Source of the DNA: Utricularia gibba
Lineage: Eukaryota > Streptophyta > Magnoliopsida > Lamiales > Lentibulariaceae
Length of the DNA: 64,000 nucleotides
Direction: 5' to 3'
NCBI GenBank assembly: GCA_002189035.1
Contig: CM007989.1
Span: 5,611,001 to 5,675,000, forward strand
Numbering within the stretch: position 1 is the stretch's first letter; each line of letters opens with the position of its first letter. The position numbers and the translations under genes are program-made. Below the pieces are notes generated by a model. It was not told where the DNA came from and did no database searches. It was given only the letters and a program-made list of their open reading frames with translations. Of the stretch, positions 12,592-25,616 are shown piece after piece.

Positions 12592-12900
12592 GAAATCCAT
12601 GGTAGCAAATAAGATGGCCACGAATTCTATCCACGAAGGAAGTGCCGGCATGCAAAACCCCAGTCTTATGGTCATCAGCAAGGAGCAGCTGAAGGCCCTT
12701 CTGACGGAAATCTTCTATGACTTTAGAGTACCTTTGGGTCTGAACTCCAACGCATAGGAGGGGACACCCAAAAGTGCACGACAAGGGGAAAATTAACCCA
12801 TGATTCTGGAATATTCCCCGGATATGGAGACCAAGTCCGACATTGAGGAATTGTTTAGGATTTATGGTGAATAGACGGGGAGATTTTGGAGGATCATGGG
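12592..12900 (+). pseudogene. gag N-terminal remnant
   Basis: The plus strand reads MKSMVANKMATNSIHEG and KEQLKALLTEIF before a stop near 12756; further gag-like fragments (SDIEELFRIYGE) follow out of frame. This position, just after the LTR and primer region, is where gag begins. It breaks off before any zinc knuckle. Confidence 0.5.
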
Positions 12901-12959
12901 CAGTCCGGTTGGATCAGGGTGGAACACTACAATAGTAGGATACCGCTGACTTACGAAAA

Positions 12960-13260
12960 CCGGAGTTGGAATTGGTGGAAGAAAGACGACAGAATATTCA
13001 TAGCCGACTAGGGGCTTATCATAAAAGAACAAAGAAGAATTACAATAGGTCGGTATCCCCAAGGGAGTCCTCGGAAGGAGACTTGGTACTCCAGAGCATC
13101 CAATCACAAAGGCATGTAGGAAAACTAGATCACAATTGGGAAGGCCCTTATCGAATTTCAAGTGTAATCGGAAAAGGGGCTCATCGTCTAAAATAGTTTG
13201 ATGGCGTGAGATGTCTAGGATCATGGAATGCATCCCATCTGAGGAGATTCCACGCCTAAC
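12960..13260 (+). pseudogene. Integrase C-terminal fragment (Tat-type)
   Basis: Codons from 12966 read HSRLGAYHKRTKKNYNRSV, then GDLVLQSIQ and HNWEGPYRISSVIGKGAHRL, ending in a stop at 13194. This is the 'YN..V.PR.F..GDLVL ... WEGPY.I' tail of Tat-type gypsy integrases. Upstream catalytic parts are deleted. A related fragment lies at 48385-48760 (-). Confidence 0.8.
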
Positions 13261-14391
13261 CGGTTCAATATCAATCCTTATCGCAGGTTCTGGCTAAGTT
13301 CAGTACCCTCTTCGTCAAAGTATGCAAGTGGCGATAAATTCCTCTAAAGCGGAGATGATTAACAACCTCACAAGCCCTGGCCGAACGGCATAAGCCCAGT
13401 AAAACCCTCTCATTCAAAAGCCATAAGCCCTGGCCAAGTCATGTAAGCCCAGAAAAACCGTATAAATCAACGCACCCCGTTGGGCACAACAGATCAAAAT
13501 CGAGGAATCCTCACCATTCAAGGGGGAATATTGCCGAATAGGCTGACACATTCACTCCCGCTATACACCTATAGCCTTCTAAACCCAGGCCCGAGTGATA
13601 AGGATAACCCTTGGTATAACTCGGGCACCGGTTTCCTAAAACCGGCCACGTAAGCCCCGAAAAAGCCCTTAAGTTTATACCTTACTGCCGAATCTCGAGA
13701 CGGCAAGAGCACCCAAATCAAATCCACCCATGTTCGAAAAAATGGGATTTCGGCTAGAAGAGGGCCCAATCGAATTGAGGAAGTCACTAAACCCATGAGG
13801 GGTCTTAGTCTACTTCAGCTCACAAAAGGAAATACTAAGGCAAACCAAAATAAAAAACCTAACCAAAGGGTTGACAAAAATATGCCTACCCCTTGGGTCA
13901 CAGAGACCTAGGCACAATAAACCAACTTGGGGCTCCCCCCGGGATACGTGACATCCAAAGCCAAGGCACCGATTTCTTCGAACTGCTCACATAAGCCCCA
14001 AAAACCCCCCAAAAAAGCCCTATACAAAGTCCACACCTCCGAATCTTGATATGGTAACCGCACTCGAAGCAGATACACAAATATTCTGAAAGCATGGATC
14101 TTTCCAAAAGGACCTATTTGGATTGGGGAAATAACTCAACCTTAGGGTTCTCGACTATTAACCTTATCGATAATTGTGCGAGTATAAGGGAATACTCGTG
14201 CGAAAAGCCCAGCTGGATGACTAAAAAACCACGTAACTCAAAAAGATCAGTGAAAAACAGTGGAAGCCAAAGATAAGTAGACAAGACGGGAGAATCCCAG
14301 ACCGGGACCTTGGAATATTCGAAAACCCCAAACCGGGGATAAAAACAACAGTTTCAGGGAAAGAAAAAGAAATTAAAGTTCGGGAAGAGGA

Positions 14392-16592
14392 TTAGCAGGG
14401 GGACCGACTGAGGGCCAACATGCCCCGAAGCCTCGCCTGCAACTTTGCCTCATTCTCACGCCTGATTCTAGCCCGAATGAGTGTAATCAAGCGTGCCCGA
14501 TCAGCCTCGAATCCAAGTTCAGGTGCAGGGTGAGCGTCCGCAATAACATCGAGCATATTCTCATCCTTTGTCAGAGGGTTGACCTTGTTGAAGCACGGAT
14601 CCATAATGGACAATCCGAATTCTCGGCTAATCTGACGCCTTTGACGATAGTGAAGCAAACCGATCAGGTCCCCAGCATAAATATCGGATAACTCCGAAAA
14701 GCATGCTGAGTTGACAAAGTTCCCTAGAAGATCTCGTCGAGACGCCTCCTTACTTAGTAACTCACCTCTAGAGCCACGACACGATCCTTGGCCTCGCTTA
14801 ATTCGGCTTCCGTTTTCTTGAATCTTGCTCGAAAGCCCTCTCTCTCCGATTTGGTGTCGTCAACCGCTTTCCCCATCTCCTCAATTATATTCTGCAGTTC
14901 CTCCTCTTGACGATCGCACTTATCGAGAATGCTTCTCAGCGAGCTTCCTTCCTCTGCCATCAGCTTCATTTTGGCATCCTGGGCCTCAATATGTCTTTGG
15001 AGGCGAAGAACTTCTTCCGGTTGGGAGCCAATCTTCTTGGACATTCCCCATCCGAAAGTTAGTGCCTTGAGAGAGACTATTAAGCTAGGAATCGGCCATG
15101 AATGGTATCGAGAACAAAAAGGGCTCATACCTGCCAAATCCCTGTTAGTATAACATCTAGCTGAACATCCGGAAGACTCGGCACAGCTTCATCCAGCATC
15201 CTCCTTAATTCGGCAGGGACCAAAGATGGAGGAAGAGTTGGATCGTCTTCCACCTCTATTGGAGCGAGGCCTCCTTGTGCTTCTTTCAGGGAAGCCGATG
15301 CAGAAGGGCCCACCAACAGGAGCCCTGTGCCGCAAGCTGGGGCTTCGTTAAGATCGGGCGAAGGCGGGATCTTTTCTTTTCCCCTTCCGGCTAGCAGAGG
15401 GGGAGTCGGATCATGAGCCCCGGAGACTTCTGTTATTTGACCCTCCCCGACAGGGGGTCCTCGTCATTTGGTTGGACTTCAGGTGGACTAACCTGGAAGA
15501 AAAATTGAAAGAGGTCAGAATCGGAAGCCTACAGCAACCGGTATTCGATAAACCTGTACAGGAGGAGTCGCTTCCGACTCCTGCATCCTCTGCATCTGCA
15601 CAAAAAAGCGGGCCATCACCGAGTCTTCCAAGGCACTTCTTCGGGCCATATCTTCAGCTGCAAGACAAAGAATAGAGAAAACATAAGACCCCGTCCCGAG
15701 TTTGAAAAACGGGAAAGTAGAGCCTAGCTACCTCTTTGCTTTTTTGAGGGTCTATGGACAACCACCTTAACCCTTTTCTTTTTCTTGGGGGCCGCCGGTT
15801 GGGAAGATTGCAAAATCGGGGTCGAGATAGGAACGGAGGGGGATTCGGGTGACAAGGAGGAGGCAGAGTTTGTAGGTCGGTAGAGGGTACAATATCGGGC
15901 CAATGGGGATCGCAACTACGACCAATAAGACCCGACCTTTTGAGAGACTCCCCCGAAAACATTAAGGAACGAGTTTCGAACCGAAAGGAACCCCGACTAA
16001 GCCTCTCGTATAAGTCTTCACGAGATTCGGATGAGGACCGATACACCTCAAAAAGCTTCAATCGGAAAGGGGTTGGGGGATTAATCGGGAAGTTCCACCG
16101 AAAACCCGAAGGGGGTGCCACCTAGACAAAAGAAGACCACCAATCATGGTGGGTATCAAGGGCTTTCACAACGAAATGAGGATTATCCTCAAATCGACAG
16201 AACTGGAAGTGAGATCGGCCCTCCATGAGGAATTTCGCCTTGCGAACAGAGATTTTAAAAAGGTGAAGGAAATCTACTAAGGACATGGCCGGATCCATGC
16301 CGGCCGAGTAGACTAAGAAGGTAGCGAAACAGAAGATAGAATTTTGGGCAAGACAATAGAGCGGTACGGCAAAGGTATAAAGGAAACGGACTAATCAAAG
16401 GATGAAGCGGAAATTGCAAGTCGCTTTCGAAGTACGCCAGGGGAACCGGCAAGCTGAAAGGAGGAAGGGGATCCGCACCAATCCGCCAAGGGACTTCGGT
16501 GTCTTGAGCGTCAGAAAATAAGTACTCCTCGGGAATCGAGTATCGGAGACGAAGAGAGGGGATATCTATCTCACTGGACCTCCTACCCATTT
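14392..16592 (-). pseudogene. Antisense ORF region of the Tat-like element
   Basis: The coding remnants run opposite to the element. From 16590 down: SSEIDIPSLRLRYSIPEEYLF and a Pro/Phe/Leu-rich segment like the plant 'IP......P..GF' putative transposon protein. At about 16121-15990 comes PSGFRWNFPINPPTPFRLKL, and at 15045-14760 a strongly charged coiled coil (KKIGSQPEEVLRLQRHIE onward). At 14658-14392 is a conserved-looking tail (REFGLSIMDPCFNKVNPL, then ELGFEADRARL). The frames differ between segments, so it is either spliced or degraded. Antisense ORFs in this position are known in Tat-lineage elements; their function is unknown. Confidence 0.6.
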
Positions 16593-17029
16593 TCGAAGAG
16601 ATGGTGAACGTGCTTAACCCGGGGACCGAGCGGAAATTAGGAAAAGAAGGAAGATTCTGGTGAGGCTCAAAAGAAACGAATGGGAAAATGAGATGCGGAC
16701 GGGTACGTGAAAATGTATGATTTCCGGTGGCTTTCTAGACGGCGACAGCGGCAAGCGAGCGCGGTGGAGCACTGGTGGCGCAAAAATCTCGCGAGTGAAC
16801 AGAAGAAGCAAAGGGGGGGAGAGATGGGAGAAGCACGTAATTATAGGAAAGGTACTCGGGAGGTGAAACGACGTGATGTTTGAGGTGCCCAAAATGAGCG
16901 GGAAAAAACGTGGCGTGATCCGGAGGTGGCCCGCGGTGAGGGAGTCGTATTAAATGGGTTTGAGATTCATCCCCGGAAATCGGTAAACTCAAAATTAGTA
17001 TAGTTGCGATTCTGGTTCCCCGACATTGA

Positions 17030-17547
17030 TCGAAGACAATCGGTCTCTAAAAAGGCTGCCGAAAGGAGCTCTGAGGAGATAGCGCCTGCCGATAGACCAA
17101 TACGTGTCGGTGATCCGACAACGGCGGCCGTATGGCGCAGTCTGAAAAGCGGCCGAATCATGGCAGAACAGGCGGCGATCATCTGAAAAGTAAGGTCACA
17201 GTATAAGTACAAAAGGCAACCGACACTTGCAGAAAGGGGCGATTCGGCTAAATCAGCCTCCTCAATAAATAGGAGGGGTTCTGAAGAAAAGGGGGAGAGA
17301 CCCAAGCCCCCGACTGGTATCTTATTTCACTATCTCTATCTAGTAGAAATTTTCTTCAGGGAGATCTGACAGCTCCGTGGTTTTTCCGTCTTCCGACGGT
17401 TTCCACGTAAAAATCTCCGTCTATCCCCTTTTCCGCTGATCAGACTAAACATAAATCACGAAAAACGTAATAAGGTACGGAATTTCCATGCCACACCTTT
17501 AACCCATAAATCAATCCCATCAAGAACAACGATTTTTATCCCTAACA
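17030..17547 (+). repeat. 3' LTR of the Tat-like element
   Basis: Matches the 5' LTR from its CGAAGACAATCGG block to CCCTAACA. The first bases (TGATGGGGTATAAA in the 5' copy) are absent, so the 5' edge is approximate, and no clean polypurine tract is visible just upstream. Confidence 0.85.
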
Positions 17548-18019
17548 GATTTGGTCTTAACTAGGACTAAGACAGAACTACGATAGAATACAATAAAGAA
17601 AAGTAACAAGCTTTGGAACTCGGATGTTTCTAAAATGAAATGAGTAATGCCTTGGGACTCTTAGAGGATGTATACTTATCACCAAACACGTTCACACAAA
17701 TCATAAATCAAACACTTAATATACAAAGTCTAGGTCTACCCAGACTCTTGTTTTCTCCCTAATCTTTGGATTACCTCTAATTAAGGTTGTTAAGACGGTT
17801 TTCACTACTCCATCCGCCTGGATCTATCTTGGTTTGTTAAGAAAGTAGCATGACTTATGGTTGATTAGGTCTAAAGATTGATTACCAAAATTCTCTCCCT
17901 TTCATTCCAAGGCATCCCTTAAGTGCTTAGCCACTCATAACAAGGAAAAGGAAAGCATTTTCATAGCATATCCTAAACAACATTCTAGTCTCAAAGTTAA
18001 ACAACAACAAGTGGTTCAC

Positions 18020-19238
18020 TGATGAACGTTGGAACGGATTTGCTAAATGTCGCGGTTTAGCACATTCAACGCATCAAAAGAAATTTGTAAACCAAGCTAA
18101 TCTACTACACAAATCATAAGAATTAATGTAGCGTGGCAAGCAAGGGTCGAATCCACAGGGAATGTTTGCAATTTTCTGAAGTTCAACACAATTACTTGAA
18201 ATAGGGGGGTTTTTTGGGATTAAGTTCTAATGCGGGTAAGATCTAAAATAATAGTGACTGAAAGGAACGGGTTGCAAGGGTTAAAAGGGACTGAAATTAA
18301 CATAAAGATGCATAAAACATAAAATAAAAGTAATTTGGCTGGGTTTACATCAGGGTCTAGCTCTTGTGTCACTCAAGAGAGCCCATAGACTTAAACCTAG
18401 CTTTGAAATGCTTAAAAACAGAGTATTGGTTTGCAGAAACAGAGCATGGTTCGCAGGAACAGTAAATCACGTTAAACTTAAGGCAAAGCACGAAAAGGGT
18501 AAACAACAGCATGTTCATAAGCTAAAATAAGGTCTCCAACTAGTTTCTCGTTCACAACAGGGTACCGAAACACAACAGAAAGCATAAAAACGACGACAAT
18601 AACAGTAGCAAGTTCACGCAGAAAAGGGAGTGCAGAAATCTGTAAATAAAAGTTGCAGGATGCTTCTGTGGGCTGTGGATCTGCTGGAAATCGAAGTTCT
18701 GGCCGGAACGGTGGTGTGGACATGCATATCTGGAGGTCACCGGAGACCTTCGCCGAAAAATCGACGTTCTCCTTGCTCCCCTCGCTCCTGTTTTATGTCT
18801 GTGCACTCTGCGTGCACAGTATACTCTCTTCTCTCTCCCCCTTCCTTTTCCCTTTTGCAGCTCAAAATTAAGGGTAGCATTGTCCTTTCCTCAATCTTCT
18901 AGAACAGAGATCTCTGCTCCAAATCTTATCTTTTCAGAAGTGCGACTACTTTCGGCGGAAAGTGACTTTTGTACAGCTTTTCTGTCTCCTTTGACTTGTC
19001 AATGCGGAAAGTACGCTGCTACAATACTAGCTTTTACCCTGGTAAGACTTAAAACATAGACTAGACGAAATATTAGAGTTTTCGGCTCAATTGTTGCCAA
19101 TTGAGCCTGTTTTCACAATAAATATATTTCAACAGTCTAAATATGCAAAAGAAGACATTTTAGCACCCTAAGCAGCATTTAACCCTACAAAACACACTTA
19201 AAAACATATATAAAAACACAATAAAAATGGTGTTATCA
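18020..19238 (-). repeat. LTR family B (1.2 kb)
   Basis: On the minus strand it begins TGATAACACC and ends CGTTCATCA, the TG...CA form of an LTR. Its first 600 plus-strand bases are duplicated at 2972-3570. The flanking 5-mers (TTCAC and GTTAC) do not match, so no target duplication is shown. The LTR-C copy ends about 7 bases to its left and copia sequence starts to its right. Confidence 0.65.
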
Positions 19239-19249
19239 GTTACACACCG

Positions 19250-21000
19250 TTTCTATCACTTCATAAATTTAAATATTATTCTTGTTTTGTCAATGATATT
19301 ACCAAATTTGTTTGGTTTTTCCTTTATGCCATAAGAGTGATTTTTCTAATATTTATCTTGATTTTGAAAATTATGTTACTCATCAATTTTAATAACTAAT
19401 TCAAGTTTTTCAATCCTATGGTAGTGGTGAATTCATTAATGCTCATTTCAATAACCATTTTGCAAAACACGTCATTATTCATCAACTTTCATGTCCTCAT
19501 ACTCCTGAACAAAATGGAGTGGCTGAAGCCTATTATGGTACAATTCGTGAGCCCAAAATGACCATGCTTTTTTATAGTGCTATTCACCTTTTTCTTTGGG
19601 TTGACACCTTCCGTACTACTGTTTATGTCCACACCCCTTGAAATGCCTTATCGCAAACCTCCTGCTTTTGATCATCATCGCATCTATGGTAGTCAATGTT
19701 TTTTATATCTTTGGACGGATTCTATTGACAAATTTTCTCCCAAATCCTTGCCTTATGTCTTTATTGGTTATAGTGAACACTACAAAGGCTGCTAATATTA
19801 TCATTCATCGCTCATTGAATATTCATCTCATGACATGTGATGTTTCAGGAGACAATCTTTCCTTATTACAACTGAACCTTGATGTCTATCATGTCTCCCT
19901 ATTCATTTATGACTCGGTCTACTTACCTACTTCTCCTCTATCCTCATCCTCTTTTCTTGTCCCATATCCTCATGTTTCTAATAATACCCCTCTACCCCAC
20001 CCATCTACTCCTCATGAGTCTTTTGCACCCTCGTCCATTGCGCTTCTATTCAAATCCTTTCCCTCATCAATCAATCACATAGTGCTTCACCCTCCCCCCA
20101 CATGCACTCCTCATCCCATGGTGACTTGCTCTCATCATGGGATTGTCAAACCCCACCTACATTATCATGCCTACACTACCCTTTTACTTTTATCCCACTT
20201 GAGCCCAAAAATCTCCAGCAGCCCTATCTCATTTAGGCTGGCGCAATACCTTGCAAGTTCAACTAATGCCTTACATCACAAATGCACATGGGTGCTTGTT
20301 CCTGATACACATGATATGCATGTAATTAGTTTCAAGTGGGCTTACAAAGAAAAGCTCAAGCTTGATGGTTCTCTTGATCGTCTTAAGTTCCACCTAGTTG
20401 CTAAGGGATACAACCAAGTTGATCGTCTCTACCACAATTCACCTTGTTCTTACCATTGCACTTCGACATTGATAGCTTATCCATCAACTTGATGTAAGAA
20501 ATGCCTTCCTCCTTTGAGAAACCATCTACATGGCTCAACCACCAGGTATGTTTGATCCTTACCTCTCCACCCATATTTGCAAGCTCCAAAAAATTTTATG
20601 TGGTTTCAAGAAAGCCCCTCGTGCTTGGCTTGACAAGTTCAGCTCCTTTCTTTTTCACCTTGATTTTTAATGTAGTTTTGCTAACTCTTCTCTTTTGTTC
20701 CTCATTCTCCTAATGGCATCATTTATCTCCTTTTCTATGTTGGTGACATGCTATTAATACCCAGCTTTGACTCTCTTCCTCAATCGCTTATCCTCAATCT
20801 TGCCACTCAATTTGCCTTGAAAGACTTAGAGGGCTCCCCATCACTTTCTTGGTATTGAAATCCAATACTCTTCAATTGGTTTTCATCTTTCTCAGACTCA
20901 CTATCCTATCTCTATCCTCGAGAAGTTGAATCGAACCCAACTTCAGCTAACCTTCTCACTGCAAAGTGATTGTCCATCCCATATGCTATTGCACGCCTGA
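19250..21000 (+). mobile_element. Degenerate Ty1/copia fragment (integrase to reverse transcriptase)
   Basis: Plus-strand translation shows the integrase end block QLSCPHTPEQNGVAEAYYGT at about 19480-19545, then FLWVDTFRT. At 20284-20420 the reverse-transcriptase start reads CTWVLVPDTHDMH and FKWAYKEKLKLDGSLDRLKF HLVAKGYNQV across adjacent segments. At about 20735-20760 LLFYVGDMLL stands where active elements have a YVDD box, so a catalytic Asp is changed to Gly. Stops and frame changes are frequent. No LTR of its own was found. Confidence 0.8.
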
Positions 21001-24000
21001 ACAAGTGGTTGCAATCAAGCGGGAATCAAGGAAATCATCAAGAAAATCTAAATTCTTTGCTTGGAGTTGATCCCTCATCCAAAGATTGTGCTTAACTTTC
21101 ATTTTCATTCATTAGAATGTTTCTTAAATAGTCCATTAAAAATGAAGAAATACAAAAATCCTACCTGACCTAAAAAGAAGAAAGGAAAGAAGGAAATAGG
21201 GCTTTCCAATTCCCATGGTGGAGATCATTAAAACAGTGATTTTTTCAAAAAAAAAATAGAAGGAGAGACGAAGAGAAGAAGGAAGAGGATGATTGGAAGA
21301 ATCCATTTTCAAGATAAACAACAGATTTGATGCAGATTTACTCCTCAGAATTATATTAGAAGTTATTGTTTACACTTGTTTTTGTTTATTCTCAACAATA
21401 ATCGCATATTTGCTTCAATGCTTACATGAGTGTCTAAAATTTTTGGTTGATGCCTTGGCAATATATGTTGATGTAGCTTAAAATCCGAAACTCATGGGTA
21501 AACGTGTAGTCCTATCTAATGAATTCCACAATGGATACATGAAAAGGAAAAAAAACACTTAATCTAAAATACTAGATTTAGATGTAGACTAATGAATTAT
21601 TATGTAAATTCATAGATTGATTTTCTTCATAGAAATCAATAGGATTCAATATAAAAAAATAACAAAATAATAGATAAGAGTAGTACAGATCTTGTTCATC
21701 TTAGATAAGGCATTACTTTCATTCTTAGTACCAAAAGCCAAATTGTTAACTCTCTGGAATCTATAATGTGTCATTCTTTTAAATTTGGTAAATTTACTAT
21801 TCAGATTTTGTTGTATTTGATTCTTGTGATTTCACATCTTTGTAGTTATTAATCTTAGTTAAAGAATTAAAAATAAATTTGACATTCCAAAATGCATGAA
21901 TTCAACACACTTCAAAGATTAGATTATTATGTTCAATTTCTAAACCTAACATACACTTTATTTCTATCTGTATTTTGCATAAATTAGAAAATGTAAACTT
22001 ATTTGATACATATATTTCCTAATTATAAAATATTTTGGAAATTCTCATTCATCATTCATGAATTTCAAAATTGTACAAAGCTGAGTTTCATTATCATATT
22101 CTTGCATTTGATATAAATGAAGAAATTCAATCAAGTACTTCATTTCTTATTTATCAAATACACTCAACATAACTCACTCCTTTATGTTTAATGAAATTAT
22201 TATTTTTAAATTATTTATTAATTTTTTCAAAATATGCTCTGATGGTTATTCTATAAATATACAAAAACCGTTGAATTAATAAATAAAGATCGCATATAAA
22301 ATTGATTATTTGGATTTCCTAAAAACAAACTCAAAACACAACATGAGTTTTAAAAAAATATAAAAATGACTTCGGATTAAGGTTCAATCTTGTCACTCAT
22401 ATATGTATGTGTAAATCTTGAAAATTGACTTTTTTATACATGTTTTGGAGCGTTATTTTAAAATAATTGTGCTTTATAACTGCTATAGCATCGTATTCAT
22501 AGAAAATTAATTATTTGGATTTCCTAAAAATAATCTCAAAACAAAAAAAATGTGTTTTAAAAATAATATAAAAAAGTGGCTTCTTATCAATTATAAAAAA
22601 AAAATTGTATTTGATACATAAATTCAATTCAGCAATGATAAAAAAATCTTTATCAAGTGCTCGAATAAAGCAAGGTTTTGGTAAGGAAATGTTTTAGGGT
22701 AAACTTCATTCTTGTTGTTTATCTAATGTAGAATGCCGGAATGCCAGAAACTCCATAACTTGGGCAACTTGATAGTAGAGGAAACATTCTTATAATTGTT
22801 AGAGAAAAGCTTTAAGAGAATTGAAGTTAGGGACAAATAGGGGTAAGCAGAATGCTTAACTATAATTTTCAAAGTTTTATTCGTTTTAAGTTCGTATGCT
22901 ACATATATATTCTATATGATTTTCCTTGCTTAACAGCTAGAATTTTTACTATCTAAATTCATGGTTTTTGTAGATTTGCATGTGTTGTCTCTAAAAAAAA
23001 GAATGATTTTGATTGAAGTTCTGAAAATGGAGATTTAATTTTTGCAAAAACATTGTTGATAGAATGTTGTTTTTAGAGCAGGATCATTATGAGTCTATAA
23101 ATAAAAATTCATATTTTTTTATTGAATGATCCTCTTTATGTGATTTTTATTTTAAATGAAAACCCTTATTCTTAATTTCTAAACATGAAATGAATCAATG
23201 ATTCTCATAGACTATAAAAATTTTATAGGAATCCGGGATTAATGCTGCCTACTTGGTATAAATATGTTTCTATGAGGTAGAAAATTCATGTGGAGTTGTG
23301 GGTGCATACTCTCATAGGTTAGGTATGCCTGAAGTATCTCGAAATGAAGAATGACTATAAAAAAAAAAAAACTCCAAAGAAGAAAGCTACATGGCAAATA
23401 CCCAAGGAAAATACCAAGCTTATGCTAAATTTTGTTGGGAACGGAAGTGACATCCCTTCGATCAATCCACTAAAGACAAAGCCACTTTCGTTTCTTCTAT
23501 CTAATCTCTAAAGTCATGCAAACAAAGCTCATTAGATAGAAAAAGGTGTCACCATTGCTAAACATGTTTTTCTTTGAAGCTCTCATCCTTTTACTACTTT
23601 TAAATAGTGATTTATGCTTCACTATTTAAAACTTCATTCTTGGATAAGATAAGATTTACATCTTATATTGAAATATTTGAATATAATCTGTCTGTAAGGT
23701 GTGAGATATAGCGATTAAAATTCAGTGTAGTGAAACATTAATTATTATAAAAATTGAAATGACTCTAATCATATGATTGATTTTATAATCTCATTAAATG
23801 GGGTATAATGCTATAATGGTTATTGAATAGTATTATTTTGAAATAATGTTTCCATAACTTGCACAAACAAATCGATTCTTAAGATTTGCATACACGATGG
23901 GCAAGTTTTGAGTAAGTTGGATTCAAAATCCAAAACTATTTTTTGTATTATTTTTAAAGTTAATCTTTTGTTTGGTTTTTGGTTATTTTTAAGTCAAAAA

Positions 24001-25616
24001 ATTCAATAATAATTTTATGTAAAGACAATCTGAACTTATTATTACGATGGTTTATGCACATTTACAAAATCACCATCAATTATTTTTGTTTGTGCATCTC
24101 TAGCTTTGTGATCTCCTATCCATTTGGGAATTCAGGAGTTCTTTTGAAAATTGTGTAACCGTGCATAGTGCACATGCATGTTTCTCTTGCCATGTTTCCT
24201 TGTTTATCTTTCCATGTCGTTGGCATCTTGATTATATACTTCCTGTTTCAAATCTCCAACCATGGAATAAGTTGTATTTTCTTTTCTCGTCTTGATAGCA
24301 CTTTAGGATTTACTTGGATTGGGGAGCATCTACCAAGTGAGCACACGTTTTATAGTCGACATGACCATCCATCCCATCAACTGTCACCGAATTTCGCCAA
24401 GTGTTGTTGTGTGAAACCGGGCTAGAGTTGGTTTGGGAGACTCAAGGGTATAAATAGGGGGTGTGGTATGAGAAATGACCAAAATTCTCCTAAACCTCTT
24501 CCTTTTTTCCATTTTTTAACTTCGTTTGATATGCATTTTTCTACTTTTACTCCCCGAGCATGCTCATTTCTTGAACTTCAATGGTTTCGCGACAGATGCT
24601 TCTTGTGGACTTTTGATGGGTCGGAACGATCTTAGACCGGACTCCGACAAAATTATGTTTTTTTTGTGCGCTTCTTATGGGGAGTTCGTCAGGTTAAGAA
24701 AAAAAAACGGCACTAGGATTTTTATGGCGGTAGTAATGACCTGAGCATGAGACTTGTAACTAAACTCGATTGATGAAGCTTATAAGTAAAACCAAAAAGA
24801 AATGTTTTTACACTTGGCCCTTGCTTATTTCTCACTTCTGTCAAGTGGAAGCTCTAAAATTAGTGTGGGTAGTATATATTAACAAAAGAATAGAACGTGA
24901 AATAGGGTTAGTTAGACTGGATGTATTATAAAAATGGCCATTATTTTTTAAGTTTGTGAGAAAAATTGTTATCATATATATAAAAATTTCATATAAATAT
25001 ATAAGAGAAAAAAAAACTCAAATTATAAATGATCCTAACTACATCATGGGGTCTCGAGCACCTCCCCTCGCTAGGCTTGCATCATTACTCTAAATACATG
25101 GCATCAAATAACAATAGAGTGATGATGATTTGAAAAACATAATAATACTAAATACGTGAAAATTAAAAAACTTACAACACTTTACTTTGTTCATTAATTC
25201 AAGAGTCAAGTTTGGTAAAATTTAAAAATTTTTATTCTACAAATTTAATATTACATTTATTTATGAATTAAATAATAATAATAATATTTTAAGATAATTA
25301 TATATTCATTTCTTTTTAATTTAAAATATATTTAAATGTATAATAAAAACTATATATTATGTTATCATATTACAATTATTTATTAATATTTCAATATTTG
25401 TATAGAAAATTATTTAAATTATTACTACAACGCAAATACTGATCAATTCTCAGCCTGTAATTCCCCATTTCCGACGAGAGCAAACCAGACATGATGCGAC
25501 CCAACGGCTTTAAATGTTTCACCGATCCACCTAACAAGATACATCGCTCATAAATTGTGGGTCTCATGAAAACGTGAATCCATTTAATACGTATGTGATC
25601 GTGGTCGATATAAGAT
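21001..25616. other. AT-rich intergenic region
   Basis: No gene is supported over 4.6 kb. A segment of about 85 bp near 22298-22375 is repeated at 22503-22590. A TATA-like TATAAATAGGG lies near 24450 followed by a GC-richer 300 bases with an unrecognised 72-codon frame (24526-24744). The last 250 bases before 25617 are the promoter side of the glycine-rich gene. Confidence 0.5.

Larger units (their letters stand above)
11988..17547 (+). mobile_element. Tat-like Ty3/gypsy deletion derivative (TSD GATTT)
   Basis: A 5560-bp element with LTRs at 11988-12523 (536 bp) and about 17030-17547, flanked by GATTT at 11983-11987 and 17548-17552. Removing it rejoins the two halves of an LTR-C copy, which confirms the boundaries. 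The 5' LTR is followed by TTTTGGCACCCACCGTGGGG, typical of the primer-site region of Tat-type elements. A gag start (about 12592-12756) is followed almost at once by an integrase C-terminal piece (12966-13192); protease, reverse transcriptase, RNase H and most of integrase are missing. Between 13.3 and 17.0 kb is a long 3' region with antisense coding remnants. The first ~13 bp of the 3' LTR do not match the 5' LTR. It cannot move by itself. Confidence 0.88.
11801..18013 (-). repeat. Second LTR-C copy, inverted and split by an insertion
   Basis: The homologous parts are 11801-11987 and 17553-18013; between them lies the Tat-like insertion. Reverse-complemented and joined across the insertion they align with 9210-9851, including CTTAGTCCTAG and GGATATGCTATGAAAATG. 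The terminal dinucleotide is TA instead of TG at 11801. The first 500 bases of the LTR are missing next to LTR-B at 18020. It is the inverse partner of the solo LTR at 8692. Confidence 0.8.

Noticed and set aside
18014-19243. Target duplication around LTR-B
   Set aside because: TTCAC and GTTAC agree at only three of five bases.
24168-24425. 85-codon frame with a hydrophobic start
   Set aside because: No recognised family and no supporting splice or promoter context; likely chance in AT-rich DNA.
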